From Candidatus Helarchaeota archaeon (lineage in GTDB: Archaea; Asgardarchaeota; Lokiarchaeia; Helarchaeales; HEL-GB-A), in assembly GCA_016840125.1 (NCBI GenBank), contig JAEOSY010000319.1, positions 1 to 14,529 on the forward strand: a stretch of 14,529 nt of DNA, given 5' to 3'. Positions 7,269-14,529 of this stretch are shown here, piece by piece. The stretch's first letter is position 1, and each line of letters opens with the position of its first letter. A model generated the notes under the pieces. That model saw only the letters and a list, made by a program, of their open reading frames with translations. It searched no databases and was not told the origin of the DNA. The position numbers were made by a program, and so were the translations under genes.

Positions 7269-8321
7269 ATGTCGTTCCAAAAAATTCTACTGGAAGAAAA
7301 AGTTAAGATTGAGGAGAGGATTCAACGGTTTTTTGACTCCTGTTTACAACCGGGGGCTTTTTCACACCAATTTGTGCAACAATATTATACAGATTTAAAG
7401 AAGTACATACTTTTCGGCGGAAAAAGACTCCGTCCTGTTAGTGTGGTGATGATATATAAGGGGTTAGGAGGAGTTCAGGATACTATTTATGATCTTGCTA
7501 TATGTGTCGAGCTGTTACACAACGCGTCTTTAGTGCATGATGATATTATTGACCATGATTTAGTTCGTAGAGGACAACCAAGCTTCCATGCCTTCTATCA
7601 AAGCTGGTTTAACAAAAATCTCAAGAAGGATTCAAAGGAAATTGACTTTGGGATGGCGATGGGGATTTTAGGGGGGGATTTACTCATCGATCTGGGGCAA
7701 GAAGCAATTTTTCGGGCAGATTTTAATTCCAATAAAAAATTGAAGGCGGTCATGTATTATCAACAAGCTTTCAAAGAGTTAATTGACGGAGTGGTGGCGG
7801 AATCATATTTACAAAATATTCCAATTGACAAAGTGACGGAAAATGATTACTTAAGCATGATAAATGGGAAAACGAGCGCCCTTTTTGAGAAATCGATCCT
7901 AATTGGTGCAGTTCTTGCAGATGAAACTGAGAAAAATAAGAAGAATTTATCGGAGTTTGCTTTATTATTAGGGCAAGCGTTTCAAATTAGGGATGATATT
8001 TTAGGGGTTTTTGGGGATTCTGCGAAAACGGGAAAGTCTACAGAAGGAGATATCCGCGAGGGAAAAAAGACACTCCTCGCGATTTATGGAAGCTCCAATA
8101 CAGAATTGAAAAGCCTATATGGTAAAGCTGATATAACTAACCAAGAAGTTATTAGGGTTAGGGAACTATTGAAAGAAACGGGGGCTTTAGAGCGCACCAA
8201 ATCAAGAGCGTTAGAATTGGCAAAAAGAGCAAGCGCTGTTTTAAAAGAAATTAAATTAGAGGCACAGTCATTTCTGTTTTTTAATGATCTAATCAAGTTT
8301 GTTCAAGATAGAATTCTTTAG
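7269..8321 (+). CDS. Geranylgeranyl-diphosphate synthase (short-chain polyprenyl synthase)
   Basis: The 350-residue protein is an all-helical trans-prenyl-diphosphate synthase that adds IPP units to an allylic diphosphate. It has the GGKRLRP motif at 50-56, the first Asp-rich motif DDIID at 91-95, GKTSALF from 200, and the second Asp-rich motif as DDILG at 242-246, followed by GDIREGKKTLL. The DDxxG form of the second motif with IREGK downstream is common in archaeal and actinobacterial enzymes. The residue five before the first motif is Ala86, with no bulky aromatic there, which fits a C20 or longer product rather than farnesyl. It heads the lipid operon, 13 bases before the next gene, and supplies GGPP for archaeal ether lipids. 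Start set at ATG 7269; a GTG at 7260 is in frame but adds only three residues. Exact chain length is inferred. Confidence 0.9.
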   Translation: MSFQKILLEEKVKIEERIQRFFDSCLQPGAFSHQFVQQYYTDLKKYILFGGKRLRPVSVVMIYKGLGGVQDTIYDLAICVELLHNASLVHDDIIDHDLVRRGQPSFHAFYQSWFNKNLKKDSKEIDFGMAMGILGGDLLIDLGQEAIFRADFNSNKKLKAVMYYQQAFKELIDGVVAESYLQNIPIDKVTENDYLSMINGKTSALFEKSILIGAVLADETEKNKKNLSEFALLLGQAFQIRDDILGVFGDSAKTGKSTEGDIREGKKTLLAIYGSSNTELKSLYGKADITNQEVIRVRELLKETGALERTKSRALELAKRASAVLKEIKLEAQSFLFFNDLIKFVQDRIL

Positions 8322-8334
8322 GAAAGATGAGATT

Positions 8335-9546
8335 ATGGGAGAAATTTTCACGGATGCCCCAGTAGCGATCGTAGGCGCGTTTTACATAAAACCCAAGCAA
8401 AGATATTTAGAAACTTTTGAAGAATTAGCAGTTTCTGCAGCCATGGGTGCTTTAAAAAAGTTTGATGGGCAGTTCACTTTAAACGATCTTGATGCAATCT
8501 TTCTTTCCTCCACAACGGCCACAAATGTAATTGGAAAAGAGGGGCAGCATAATTGGGAGGCTATTTTTGCATCCAATTTTGGGTTAAATATTGGATTACA
8601 TGCATTTCCCAAAGGAAGTGAAGCATTACACCATTTAATTACAGAATTAAAAGCCAAAGAATCGGATCTAGTAATGCTCCTTGGCTGTGATAAAAACACA
8701 GATGTCGCATATGCGACTGATGTTTCCAGCAAGAGTATTGATCCAAACCTACGCCTGTGGAACTGGAAGTGGCAGAATGTCTATGCTTGCATAGCTGCGA
8801 AATATTTGTACGAAACTGACTTAATTCATGACGATTTAATAACTATGGCGATAAATGATAGATACAATAGTAAAAAAGGACCGAAAAAGTTAAAAGATTT
8901 CCTACCGATGATTGAAAAATCAGAAAAACGCCCTCTATATGATCCATTAACCATGGATGACTTTGCGCCCACGCTTTTTGATGGCGCAGCAGGCTTGATA
9001 TTATGCACCTCCGAGCGAGCTTATGATTATACCAAGAACCCTGTCTTTATTAAAAGTTCTACCAGTGTAACAAGTTCCTCGGAATTTTGGAATCAGGAGA
9101 ATATGCTATGCTATCCTGCATTAAAACGGGCTGCCGATAAAGCCTATAAAACTGCAAGTATTGAGCCGAAAGATATTGATCTTGTGAGTGTTGATAACAA
9201 AGTAACTATTGTTGGCCCCTTAGTACTAGAGGGGTTAGGACTTATGGAATTCCCGGCCTTAAAGAAGATATCAAAATATATTACAATATTAGATCCCGAA
9301 TACAATGAGTCTCATATCACCTATCTCAATGATTTAGGGCATGAAATTATTATAAACCCTTCCGGAAGTACTCCCTATTTTGGGAATATCCCAGGGATTT
9401 CCGGATTATATCGATTAATAGCCCTATACAATCAATTAACGGGACAAGCTGAAAACCAAGTAAATAAAGATCCTAAATTGGCACTTCTTCAGGAGCAATC
9501 AGCATCAGGAATGAAGCAGATGATTCATGTTTTGGAGGTTGAGTGA
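8335..9546 (+). CDS. Thiolase-fold protein lacking the thiolase catalytic residues (HMG-CoA synthase partner?)
   Basis: The 403-residue protein aligns over its length with archaeal acetoacetyl-CoA thiolases of the SCP2 type: AIVGA at the N-terminus, ELAVSAAMGAL, the LLGCDKNTDV strand, FDGAAGLIL at 215-223, IEPKDIDLVSVDN, and a C-terminal SG..HVL strand. The catalytic sites are gone: around 88-97, where ACASG with the nucleophilic Cys should lie, there is HAFPKGSEAL; the HDCF-type motif reads VDNKV (286-290); the GHPxGATG loop reads GNIPGISG (350-357), with Asn for His; no terminal active-site Cys is seen. In archaea this gene normally makes acetoacetyl-CoA and forms a complex with HMG-CoA synthase through a DUF35 protein. 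Its stop overlaps the HMG-CoA synthase start, so the partnership probably persists with a structural or regulatory role. ATG 8335 follows GGAAAGATGAG; an upstream ATG at 8299 would overlap the previous gene by 23 bases and adds 12 atypical residues. Confidence 0.75.
   Translation: MGEIFTDAPVAIVGAFYIKPKQRYLETFEELAVSAAMGALKKFDGQFTLNDLDAIFLSSTTATNVIGKEGQHNWEAIFASNFGLNIGLHAFPKGSEALHHLITELKAKESDLVMLLGCDKNTDVAYATDVSSKSIDPNLRLWNWKWQNVYACIAAKYLYETDLIHDDLITMAINDRYNSKKGPKKLKDFLPMIEKSEKRPLYDPLTMDDFAPTLFDGAAGLILCTSERAYDYTKNPVFIKSSTSVTSSSEFWNQENMLCYPALKRAADKAYKTASIEPKDIDLVSVDNKVTIVGPLVLEGLGLMEFPALKKISKYITILDPEYNESHITYLNDLGHEIIINPSGSTPYFGNIPGISGLYRLIALYNQLTGQAENQVNKDPKLALLQEQSASGMKQMIHVLEVE
9534..9538 (+). 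promoter_or_regulatory. Shine-Dalgarno GGAGG for the HMG-CoA synthase gene
   Basis: GGAGG inside the last codons of the thiolase-like gene is seven bases before ATG 9546 and four before GTG 9543. The spacing favours ATG 9546, giving a one-base TGATG overlap and probable translational coupling. Confidence 0.65.
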
Positions 9547-11204
9547 TGGTATTAGAATCTTATGGATTGCCTCATTATATCCGTACTGTAAATCTAAGAC
9601 ATAGATTGATTGGTTATTTACATAACATAAAATCCTGTGGAGAAATTTTCTTTTCATCTAAGAAACGTGAATTTTGTCCTCGCTGTGGGAAAACGGGGAA
9701 TATAAAAGAAATTTCTCTAGTTCGAGAAGGAATCATAGATGCTATTTCTATTAATCGAGAGCAAAAAAAAGAGAAATGGATTGGAAATAGAGCAGTTGGA
9801 ATTGTTGAAATTGAAATGGATGGTAAAAAAGTGAGAGTCCCTACGGAGTTCTCAGACATAACAATTCCGAATAATGCCCCATTTCTCCCTAGGAAATGGA
9901 TTCATCAACCAGTCGAACCCACAGCCCGAATCCTAGATCATAATCCCGAGGGTGCACTTTACTATGGAATTAAATTTCGTCCGGTTTTAATGAGTAGGGA
10001 AATTCAATTCCCTTTTTTAAATAAACTAGTTGAATCAGAAAAACCTGGCATTGCATCCATAGGGATCAGTATTCCTCGATATCGAACAACCGCAGACGAA
10101 ATAGCTCGTGAATTTCACATCGATCCTAATTACATTAAAAAAGGGCTAGGTGTTGAGGAAGTTTCAGTACCCGCTTGGGACCAGGACACCGGTACTTTTG
10201 CTATTGACGCTGCACTAGATGCGGTAACTCGGCTCCCACCCGAATTTATCAAGACTATTGGCATGGTTGTTGTTGGAAGTGAATCGAAACCATACAGTGT
10301 CAAGCCAACAGCAACAAATGTACAAAGCTTTCTGGGAATTAATGATGATGTTATTTGCTATGATGCCGAATTTGCATGTATCGCCGCGGGTATGCAGATA
10401 AAGTCGGCAATAGCATTGATCAGATCTGGAGAAATCGAGTCTGCATTAATAATAGGAGCAGATGTTTCTCAGGGAAAACCTGGTGATCCGTTGGACATGG
10501 ATACAGGGGCTGGAGGAGCTTGTTTCGTAATTTCAAAATACAATGTAATTTTAGAATATATTGGAATGCACTATAGTGTAGGTGATCACCCCGATTTTAT
10601 GCGTAGAGCGGGTTGTGCTTACCCAAAACATGGGTACGGTCTCACTGGCGCCCCAAGCTACTTTGCGTATCAAGAAGCAGCGATCAACAAGACACTCAAG
10701 AGATACAATGTTCAGCTGGATCAAATTAAGGCAGCTACATTCCATCAACCCAACTATAATTTTCTTAAAAAGGAAGTTAATAAATATGGGTTAGATTTGA
10801 AATCCAGAAAGAAGAAAGAATTAAAACCTTGCATCATCGGAGATCCAGTTCGGAAAATAGGCAATACATACTCCGCAGCGACTATGTTAGGAGTGGCATC
10901 TATAGTGAACGAGCCAAAACACAACTTTAAAATCGATGAAACTACCGCAAAAAAGCTAGGATTTGAGAATCCTAAAAAACCTGCATTGAAATTAGAACCT
11001 AAAGATATTATTTTAGCGGGATGGTACGGAAGTGGTGCAGCAGGAGGGTGTGTACTCTTCAAAGTTACCAATAATTATCCGAACTATATTGAATGCACCA
11101 TCCCGTTCTCGAGGCGGATAACGCGAAGTGAACAGCTGGGCGGTAAGAAATATGTATCCCTCCTCACTAGGTATTTCCACAAAGGTATGATTAAAGATCA
11201 ATAG
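9546..11204 (+). CDS. DUF35 - HMG-CoA synthase fusion
   Basis: This 552-residue protein joins two archaeal proteins that are usually separate. Residues 1-150 resemble a DUF35 / OB-fold CoA-binding protein: LPHYIR at the N-terminus, a zinc-ribbon remnant with C31, C44 and C47 (the expected first Cys is I28), an OB-like strand region, and YYGIKFRPV near 139-147. Residues about 168-510 are archaeal HMG-CoA synthase, which condenses acetoacetyl-CoA with acetyl-CoA: IPRYRTTADEIAREF, GLGVEE, catalytic E246 in GSESKP, nucleophile C278 in EFAC, H400 in FHQPN, and a C-terminal GSGAAGG. All three catalytic residues are present, so this half should be active. In known archaea DUF35 bridges thiolase and HMG-CoA synthase and shares a CoA channel; here it is fused to one partner, directly after the thiolase-like gene. 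The 40-residue C-terminal tail is basic. The reading frame is continuous, with no sign of an assembly error. Confidence 0.88.
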   Translation: MVLESYGLPHYIRTVNLRHRLIGYLHNIKSCGEIFFSSKKREFCPRCGKTGNIKEISLVREGIIDAISINREQKKEKWIGNRAVGIVEIEMDGKKVRVPTEFSDITIPNNAPFLPRKWIHQPVEPTARILDHNPEGALYYGIKFRPVLMSREIQFPFLNKLVESEKPGIASIGISIPRYRTTADEIAREFHIDPNYIKKGLGVEEVSVPAWDQDTGTFAIDAALDAVTRLPPEFIKTIGMVVVGSESKPYSVKPTATNVQSFLGINDDVICYDAEFACIAAGMQIKSAIALIRSGEIESALIIGADVSQGKPGDPLDMDTGAGGACFVISKYNVILEYIGMHYSVGDHPDFMRRAGCAYPKHGYGLTGAPSYFAYQEAAINKTLKRYNVQLDQIKAATFHQPNYNFLKKEVNKYGLDLKSRKKKELKPCIIGDPVRKIGNTYSAATMLGVASIVNEPKHNFKIDETTAKKLGFENPKKPALKLEPKDIILAGWYGSGAAGGCVLFKVTNNYPNYIECTIPFSRRITRSEQLGGKKYVSLLTRYFHKGMIKDQ

Positions 11205-11219
11205 TCAGATGACGCGACC

Positions 11220-12473
11220 TTGAACGAGAAAGACATTATTCAGAAATTAAAGAGCAGAGAAATCCGTCTTCACGAAGTTGAGAAACATACAGATGGAGAC
11301 ATTAATAGAGCAACTAAAATTAGGTTGCTATTTTTAGAAGAAGTAACAAATACTAAGTTGAATAATATTGGCAGTTATTCTATGGATATCTCGAAGACTG
11401 CGGCAAGAAATGTTGAAAATCCCATTGGATGCGCATCGATTCCACTTGGTATTGCAGGCCCAATAAAACTAAATGGGGAAGTCGCACAGGGAGAATTTTT
11501 TCTTCCATTCGCAACTACTGAAGGAGCATTGATTGCATCTGTTAGTAGAGGGTGTTCGATTATTACTAAATCTGGAGGAGCCACAGTCCGAATACTAAAG
11601 AATTTAATGGCTCGAGCCCCAGCAATGAAAATTCTTGATCCCCCATATGTAACGAACGCTCAAATTTTAATTAATTGGATTCAAACTCACTTGCTGGAAT
11701 TACAAAAAATATTTCTAGAAGTTGATGACTATGCGGATCTTCAAGAGATCCAAACTTGGCTCGTGGGAAGAACACTATTTATTCGTTTTCTGGTCTTTCC
11801 AGCGGATGCCATGGGCATGAACATGATCACTACGGGCTCTGAGAAGGCGTGCCAGTATATAATGAAAAATGCACCGGTTAAAACTATTCTTATAGCCACA
11901 AGCGGAAATATGTGTGTGGATAAAAAGGCAAGTGCATTAAATTATATTCTAGGAAGGGGAAAGACAACCCAAGCTGAAGTAGTCTTAGAAAGGAACCTCG
12001 TTGAAAAGGTTTTAAAGACAACTCCTGAAGCGATGGTGGAAGTTGTTTATCGGAAAATTTATCTAGGAACGGGACAAGCTGCAGCTTATGGCTTGAATTC
12101 TCATGTTGCAAATATTCTTGCGGCAATGTTCATTGCAACAGGACAAGATCCCGCACAGGTTGTTGAGGGATCGATGGGGATTGTGAGTGCCGAAGTATTG
12201 GAAGATGGGAATTTATATTTCTCCCTCATGCTACCTAGTTTAGAAATTGGAACAACTGGTGGCGGAACACATCTTCCCACTCAACAAGAAGCTCTAAGTA
12301 TTATGGATTGTTATGGGTATTACAAAGATCGAGCACCGGGAACGAAAAGTAAGAAGCTGGGTGAAATTATTACAGCGGCAGCCCTAGCGGGCGAGATTAG
12401 TCTCTGTGCTGCACTAGCAGCGGGGCATCTAGCAAGCGCACATGAACGGCTCGGTCGAGGAAAGACAAAATAG
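11220..12473 (+). CDS. hmgA: HMG-CoA reductase, class I
   Basis: The 417-residue enzyme reduces HMG-CoA to mevalonate with two NAD(P)H and is the committed step of the pathway. It has no membrane anchor, as usual in archaea. Class I motifs are all seen: ENPIGCASIPLGIAGPI at 66-82, catalytic E101 in ATTEG, DAMGMNM at 196-202, K235 in SGNMCVDKKASA, GRGKT at 245-249, D310 in GQDPAQ, and H408 in the final AHERLGRG. The length is normal for archaea. It starts with TTG at 11220, 15 bases after the previous stop and with no clear Shine-Dalgarno; the next in-frame ATG would remove conserved N-terminal residues, and the N-terminal EIRLHEVEKH aligns with family members, so the weak start seems real. 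A poor start could hold expression of this controlling enzyme below that of its neighbours (inference). Confidence 0.95.
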   Translation: MNEKDIIQKLKSREIRLHEVEKHTDGDINRATKIRLLFLEEVTNTKLNNIGSYSMDISKTAARNVENPIGCASIPLGIAGPIKLNGEVAQGEFFLPFATTEGALIASVSRGCSIITKSGGATVRILKNLMARAPAMKILDPPYVTNAQILINWIQTHLLELQKIFLEVDDYADLQEIQTWLVGRTLFIRFLVFPADAMGMNMITTGSEKACQYIMKNAPVKTILIATSGNMCVDKKASALNYILGRGKTTQAEVVLERNLVEKVLKTTPEAMVEVVYRKIYLGTGQAAAYGLNSHVANILAAMFIATGQDPAQVVEGSMGIVSAEVLEDGNLYFSLMLPSLEIGTTGGGTHLPTQQEALSIMDCYGYYKDRAPGTKSKKLGEIITAAALAGEISLCAALAAGHLASAHERLGRGKTK

Positions 12474-12487
12474 AACCGTTAGGAGTT

Positions 12488-13591
12488 GTGGACACAATTT
12501 CCAAGGAAACTGAAAGTCGTAAATTAGAACATATCAAAATCTGTTTGGAACGAGAGGTTCAATTCAAACGAAAAATCGCGGGATTTCAGGAGATGGAACT
12601 CGTTCATCAAAGTTTACCAGAGCTTGACTTAGCAAAAGTTGATACATCCCTCCAGTTTTTGGGATTTAAGTTTAATTATCCCATTTTGATAAATGCCATG
12701 ACGGGGGGTCATGCCGAAAGTATAAAAATTAATAAAGCTCTAGCCCAGATCGCCTCCGAATTCAATATACCCATGGCAGTTGGAAGTCAAAGAGCTGCGA
12801 TTGAAAATGCAGACCTGATCAAAACTTATCGAATTGCACGAGAGGCCGCCCAGTATGTTTCAGGGGGAATCTTTTTGATTGGAAATATTGGCGCAGCACA
12901 AGTTCTTGGAGAATCAGGGGCAGGCAGTAACGGCGTAAAATTAGTGAAGCAATGTGTTGAAATGATTGATGCAAATGCCATGGCGATTCATCTTAATCCA
13001 TTACAAGAGGCCCTTCAAAAGGAGGGCGATGTGAATTATGAAGGACTTTTAGGTAAATTGAGTAAAATTGTCAAAAGTGTCAAAGTCCCAATTATTGTAA
13101 AAGAGATAGGAAATGGGTTAAGTAAAGAAGCATTACGATCTCTCAAAGATATTGGTGTCAAATATGTAGATGTTTCTGGAGCAGGAGGTACTTCTTGGGC
13201 AGCCATTGAATCATATCGCCATGAAAGTGGTAGTGTTGAAGCAATGATAGCTGAGAATTTTAGAGACTGGGGGATTCCAACGGTTGCGTCCGTTTTGTTG
13301 GCAGCTAAAATGGGATTAAATGTAATCGCCTCAGGTGGAGTGAGGTCTGGAATTGACATTGCCAAATCTATTGCTTGTGGCGCTGATATGGCGGGATTCG
13401 CACTCCCCTTTCTGAAACCCGCATTTATGGAAAATGTTAATATCCTGCGAGCTCAATTACAGATGTTCACTAAAGAGCTCAAAACGACTATGTTTCTCAC
13501 CAAATCGGCCAATTTGAAAGAGTTGAAAGGGGCGAAGAAGATTTTTTTTGGTCAAACAAAACAATGGATCGAAGGACTTGAACTAGTATAA
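12488..13591 (+). CDS. fni: Isopentenyl-diphosphate delta-isomerase, type 2 (FMN-dependent)
   Basis: The 367-residue TIM-barrel flavoenzyme interconverts IPP and DMAPP, using reduced FMN and Mg2+. Family motifs are complete: RKLEHI at 11-16, MTGGH at 71-75, GSQRA at 99-103, HLNPLQE at 168-174 with Q173 (proton transfer) and E174 (metal), K205 in IVKEIG, SGAGGTSW at 230-237, and SGGVRSG at 282-288 for FMN phosphate. It supplies the allylic primer for the prenyl synthase at the head of the same operon. The GTG start at 12488 is only two bases after TAGGAG, an unusually short spacing, but later in-frame starts would remove the conserved RKxxHI motif, so this start is kept. The gap to the reductase gene is 14 bases. 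Confidence 0.95.
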   Translation: MDTISKETESRKLEHIKICLEREVQFKRKIAGFQEMELVHQSLPELDLAKVDTSLQFLGFKFNYPILINAMTGGHAESIKINKALAQIASEFNIPMAVGSQRAAIENADLIKTYRIAREAAQYVSGGIFLIGNIGAAQVLGESGAGSNGVKLVKQCVEMIDANAMAIHLNPLQEALQKEGDVNYEGLLGKLSKIVKSVKVPIIVKEIGNGLSKEALRSLKDIGVKYVDVSGAGGTSWAAIESYRHESGSVEAMIAENFRDWGIPTVASVLLAAKMGLNVIASGGVRSGIDIAKSIACGADMAGFALPFLKPAFMENVNILRAQLQMFTKELKTTMFLTKSANLKELKGAKKIFFGQTKQWIEGLELV

Positions 13592-13594
13592 AAA

Positions 13595-13600
13595 GGAAGG
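13595..13600 (+). promoter_or_regulatory. Shine-Dalgarno GGAAGG for the UbiA gene
   Basis: GGAAGG starts four bases after the isomerase stop. It lies one, four and ten bases before the three possible in-frame starts TTG 13602, ATG 13605 and ATG 13611, so one of the two ATGs is likely. Confidence 0.55.
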
Positions 13601-13604
13601 ATTG

Positions 13605-14459
13605 ATGATTATGGAAGCAGTAAAAGGATCACTTGAGCTCATGCGTCTGTTGAATGGGTTTATGGTTGCCGTAGCCGTCCTTGTGGGGGCCTTGGCTAGT
13701 GGCTTACTTTATCATCCAATCAATACTACTATTGCAATTCTAGCAGCATTTTGTACAGCCACCTCTGGCTACATTTTAAACGATTGGAAAGATGTAGAAA
13801 TTGATAAAATTAACGTACCCCACCGAGCGATCCCTTCAGGAAAAATTTCTAAAAACACAGCCCTTATCCTATCAATTGCTTTTATGGTAGTGGGAGATGT
13901 TATTATCTGGTTTACCAACCTAGAAAGTATTCTTATTATCATGATTGGCTCTGGGTTAATCGCTGCTTATTCGCTCTGGTTGAAGAAAGCAGGTTTCGCT
14001 GGCAACATCGTGGTGGCGATTCTTACTGGTTTCTGTCTGCTCGTTGGCGGTGCGTCCGTGGGACACATGGAAATGGCGATATGGCCGGCATTATTGGCAT
14101 TTTCCCTCAATGTTGGGAGAGAAATAATGAAGGGGATCGATGATTACGAGGGAGATAAGGCAGAAGGGGCTAAAACACTCGCGGTACGATGGGGAAATAG
14201 AAGAGCTAGCTATGTTGGAGTTGCATTCCTTTCCATTACAGTTATAATTTCACCCTTTCCATTTACTTTAGGATTGTATAATATTCTATATCTCATTTTA
14301 GCCTTAATAGTAGACGGAATTCTAATTGTAGATTGTATATTGATCCTTAGAACCCCAACTTCTGAAATGGGGCATAAAGTCAAACGAACCATTAAGTTTG
14401 CAGCATTTATTGGGCTATTAGCATTCTTATTGGGTATTCACGGGTTAATTCTGCCTTAA
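13605..14459 (+). CDS. UbiA prenyltransferase, probably digeranylgeranylglyceryl phosphate synthase
   Basis: This 284-residue membrane protein belongs to the UbiA superfamily. Both Mg2+-diphosphate motifs are present: NDWKDVEID (59-67) with D60, D63 and D67, followed by INVPHRAIPSG, and REIMKGIDDYEGD (172-184) with D180 and D184. Between and around them are about eight hydrophobic helices (roughly 17-35, 43-58, 85-104, 108-126, 132-150, 158-170, 202-222, 226-247, 262-282). In archaea the UbiA enzyme next to mevalonate and GGPP genes usually adds the second geranylgeranyl chain to 3-O-geranylgeranylglyceryl phosphate, giving archaeal diether lipid core. The operon context, with a GGPP-type synthase and isomerase, supports this. 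A menaquinone or other aromatic prenyltransferase cannot be excluded by sequence alone. ATG 13611 is an alternative start two residues later. Confidence 0.85.
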   Translation: MIMEAVKGSLELMRLLNGFMVAVAVLVGALASGLLYHPINTTIAILAAFCTATSGYILNDWKDVEIDKINVPHRAIPSGKISKNTALILSIAFMVVGDVIIWFTNLESILIIMIGSGLIAAYSLWLKKAGFAGNIVVAILTGFCLLVGGASVGHMEMAIWPALLAFSLNVGREIMKGIDDYEGDKAEGAKTLAVRWGNRRASYVGVAFLSITVIISPFPFTLGLYNILYLILALIVDGILIVDCILILRTPTSEMGHKVKRTIKFAAFIGLLAFLLGIHGLILP

Positions 14460-14529
14460 TTTTGCTTGAAGCAATACAAAGGAATTTGAACCGAGAAGTA
14501 AAAAAAAAGGAAAAAAGAGAGATTAGGGA
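14460..14529 (+). other. Spacer after the lipid operon, cut by the window end
   Basis: This holds an odd palindrome TTGCTTGAAGCAA at 14462-14474 and then a purine-rich A/G stretch. No T-run follows the palindrome, so I cannot call a terminator, and no gene start is visible before the end. Confidence 0.3.

Noticed and set aside
9543..9545. GTG as the HMG-CoA synthase start
   Set aside because: ATG 9546 has seven bases from GGAGG and gives the common TGATG overlap.
10582..10794. Plus-strand 70-codon frame within HMG-CoA synthase
   Set aside because: It is out of frame within a conserved domain; no motif or start signal supports it.
10754..11071. Minus-strand open frame of 105 codons inside HMG-CoA synthase
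   Set aside because: It lies opposite a conserved coding frame, has no family motif and no ribosome site; other minus-strand frames (for example 8382-8732, 13036-13365) are rejected for the same reason.
14462..14474. TTGCTTGAAGCAA palindrome as an intrinsic terminator
   Set aside because: Only a 4-bp stem with a 5-base loop, or 6-bp with no real loop, and no T-run follows.
1..14529. CRISPR array, tRNA or rRNA genes
   Set aside because: No regularly spaced repeats and no tRNA- or rRNA-like segment were seen on reading through; a dedicated covariance search was not possible here.

Overview
The window is AT-rich archaeal DNA, and every gene I can support lies on the + strand. Three things point to an archaeon: a class I HMG-CoA reductase / archaeal-type HMG-CoA synthase / type 2 IPP isomerase / UbiA set for isoprenoid-ether lipids, a NurA-HerA pair, and Shine-Dalgarno motifs of the AGGTGA / GGAGG kind. 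A Roadblock/LC7 domain fused to a TIR domain, together with the AT-rich composition, suggests an Asgard (Lokiarchaeia-like) lineage. That lineage call is an inference; no rRNA gene is present to settle it.

Left part (1-7080), DNA-processing and accessory genes. The window opens inside the C-terminal part of a NurA-type nuclease gene, whose stop overlaps the start of a long HerA-type hexameric ATPase (TGATG). A possible T-run terminator follows. Next come a Roadblock-TIR fusion protein, then an unrecognised protein with paired CxxC motifs and a C-terminal PD-(D/E)XK-like nuclease signature, then an unusually long TnpB-family RNA-guided nuclease. The last 100-200 bases of tnpB can fold into nested stems, and a 9-bp inverted repeat spans its stop codon; both are candidates for an omega-RNA or element right end. 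A nuclease/ATPase pair, a TIR protein, a nuclease-like protein and TnpB in a row look like a defence or accessory island, although NurA-HerA alone is also a housekeeping DNA-end-resection pair.

Right part (7269-14459), a compact isoprenoid/lipid operon of six genes with gaps of 13-15 bases or 1-base overlaps. They are a geranylgeranyl-diphosphate-type synthase, a thiolase-fold protein, a DUF35-HMG-CoA synthase fusion, class I HMG-CoA reductase, type 2 isopentenyl-diphosphate isomerase, and a UbiA prenyltransferase (probably digeranylgeranylglyceryl phosphate synthase). Together they cover the entry to the mevalonate pathway (HMG-CoA to mevalonate), IPP/DMAPP balancing, C20 chain assembly and attachment of the second chain to glycerol phosphate. 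The mevalonate-to-IPP kinases/decarboxylases and GGGP synthase are not in the window.

The most surprising points are these. The thiolase-like protein seems to have lost every catalytic residue of its family while keeping the operon position of acetoacetyl-CoA thiolase. Its usual scaffold, DUF35, is fused to HMG-CoA synthase and lacks one zinc-ligand cysteine. The Roadblock-TIR fusion sits directly after NurA-HerA. The TnpB has a 125-residue N-terminal extension and a displaced RuvC-II glutamate.
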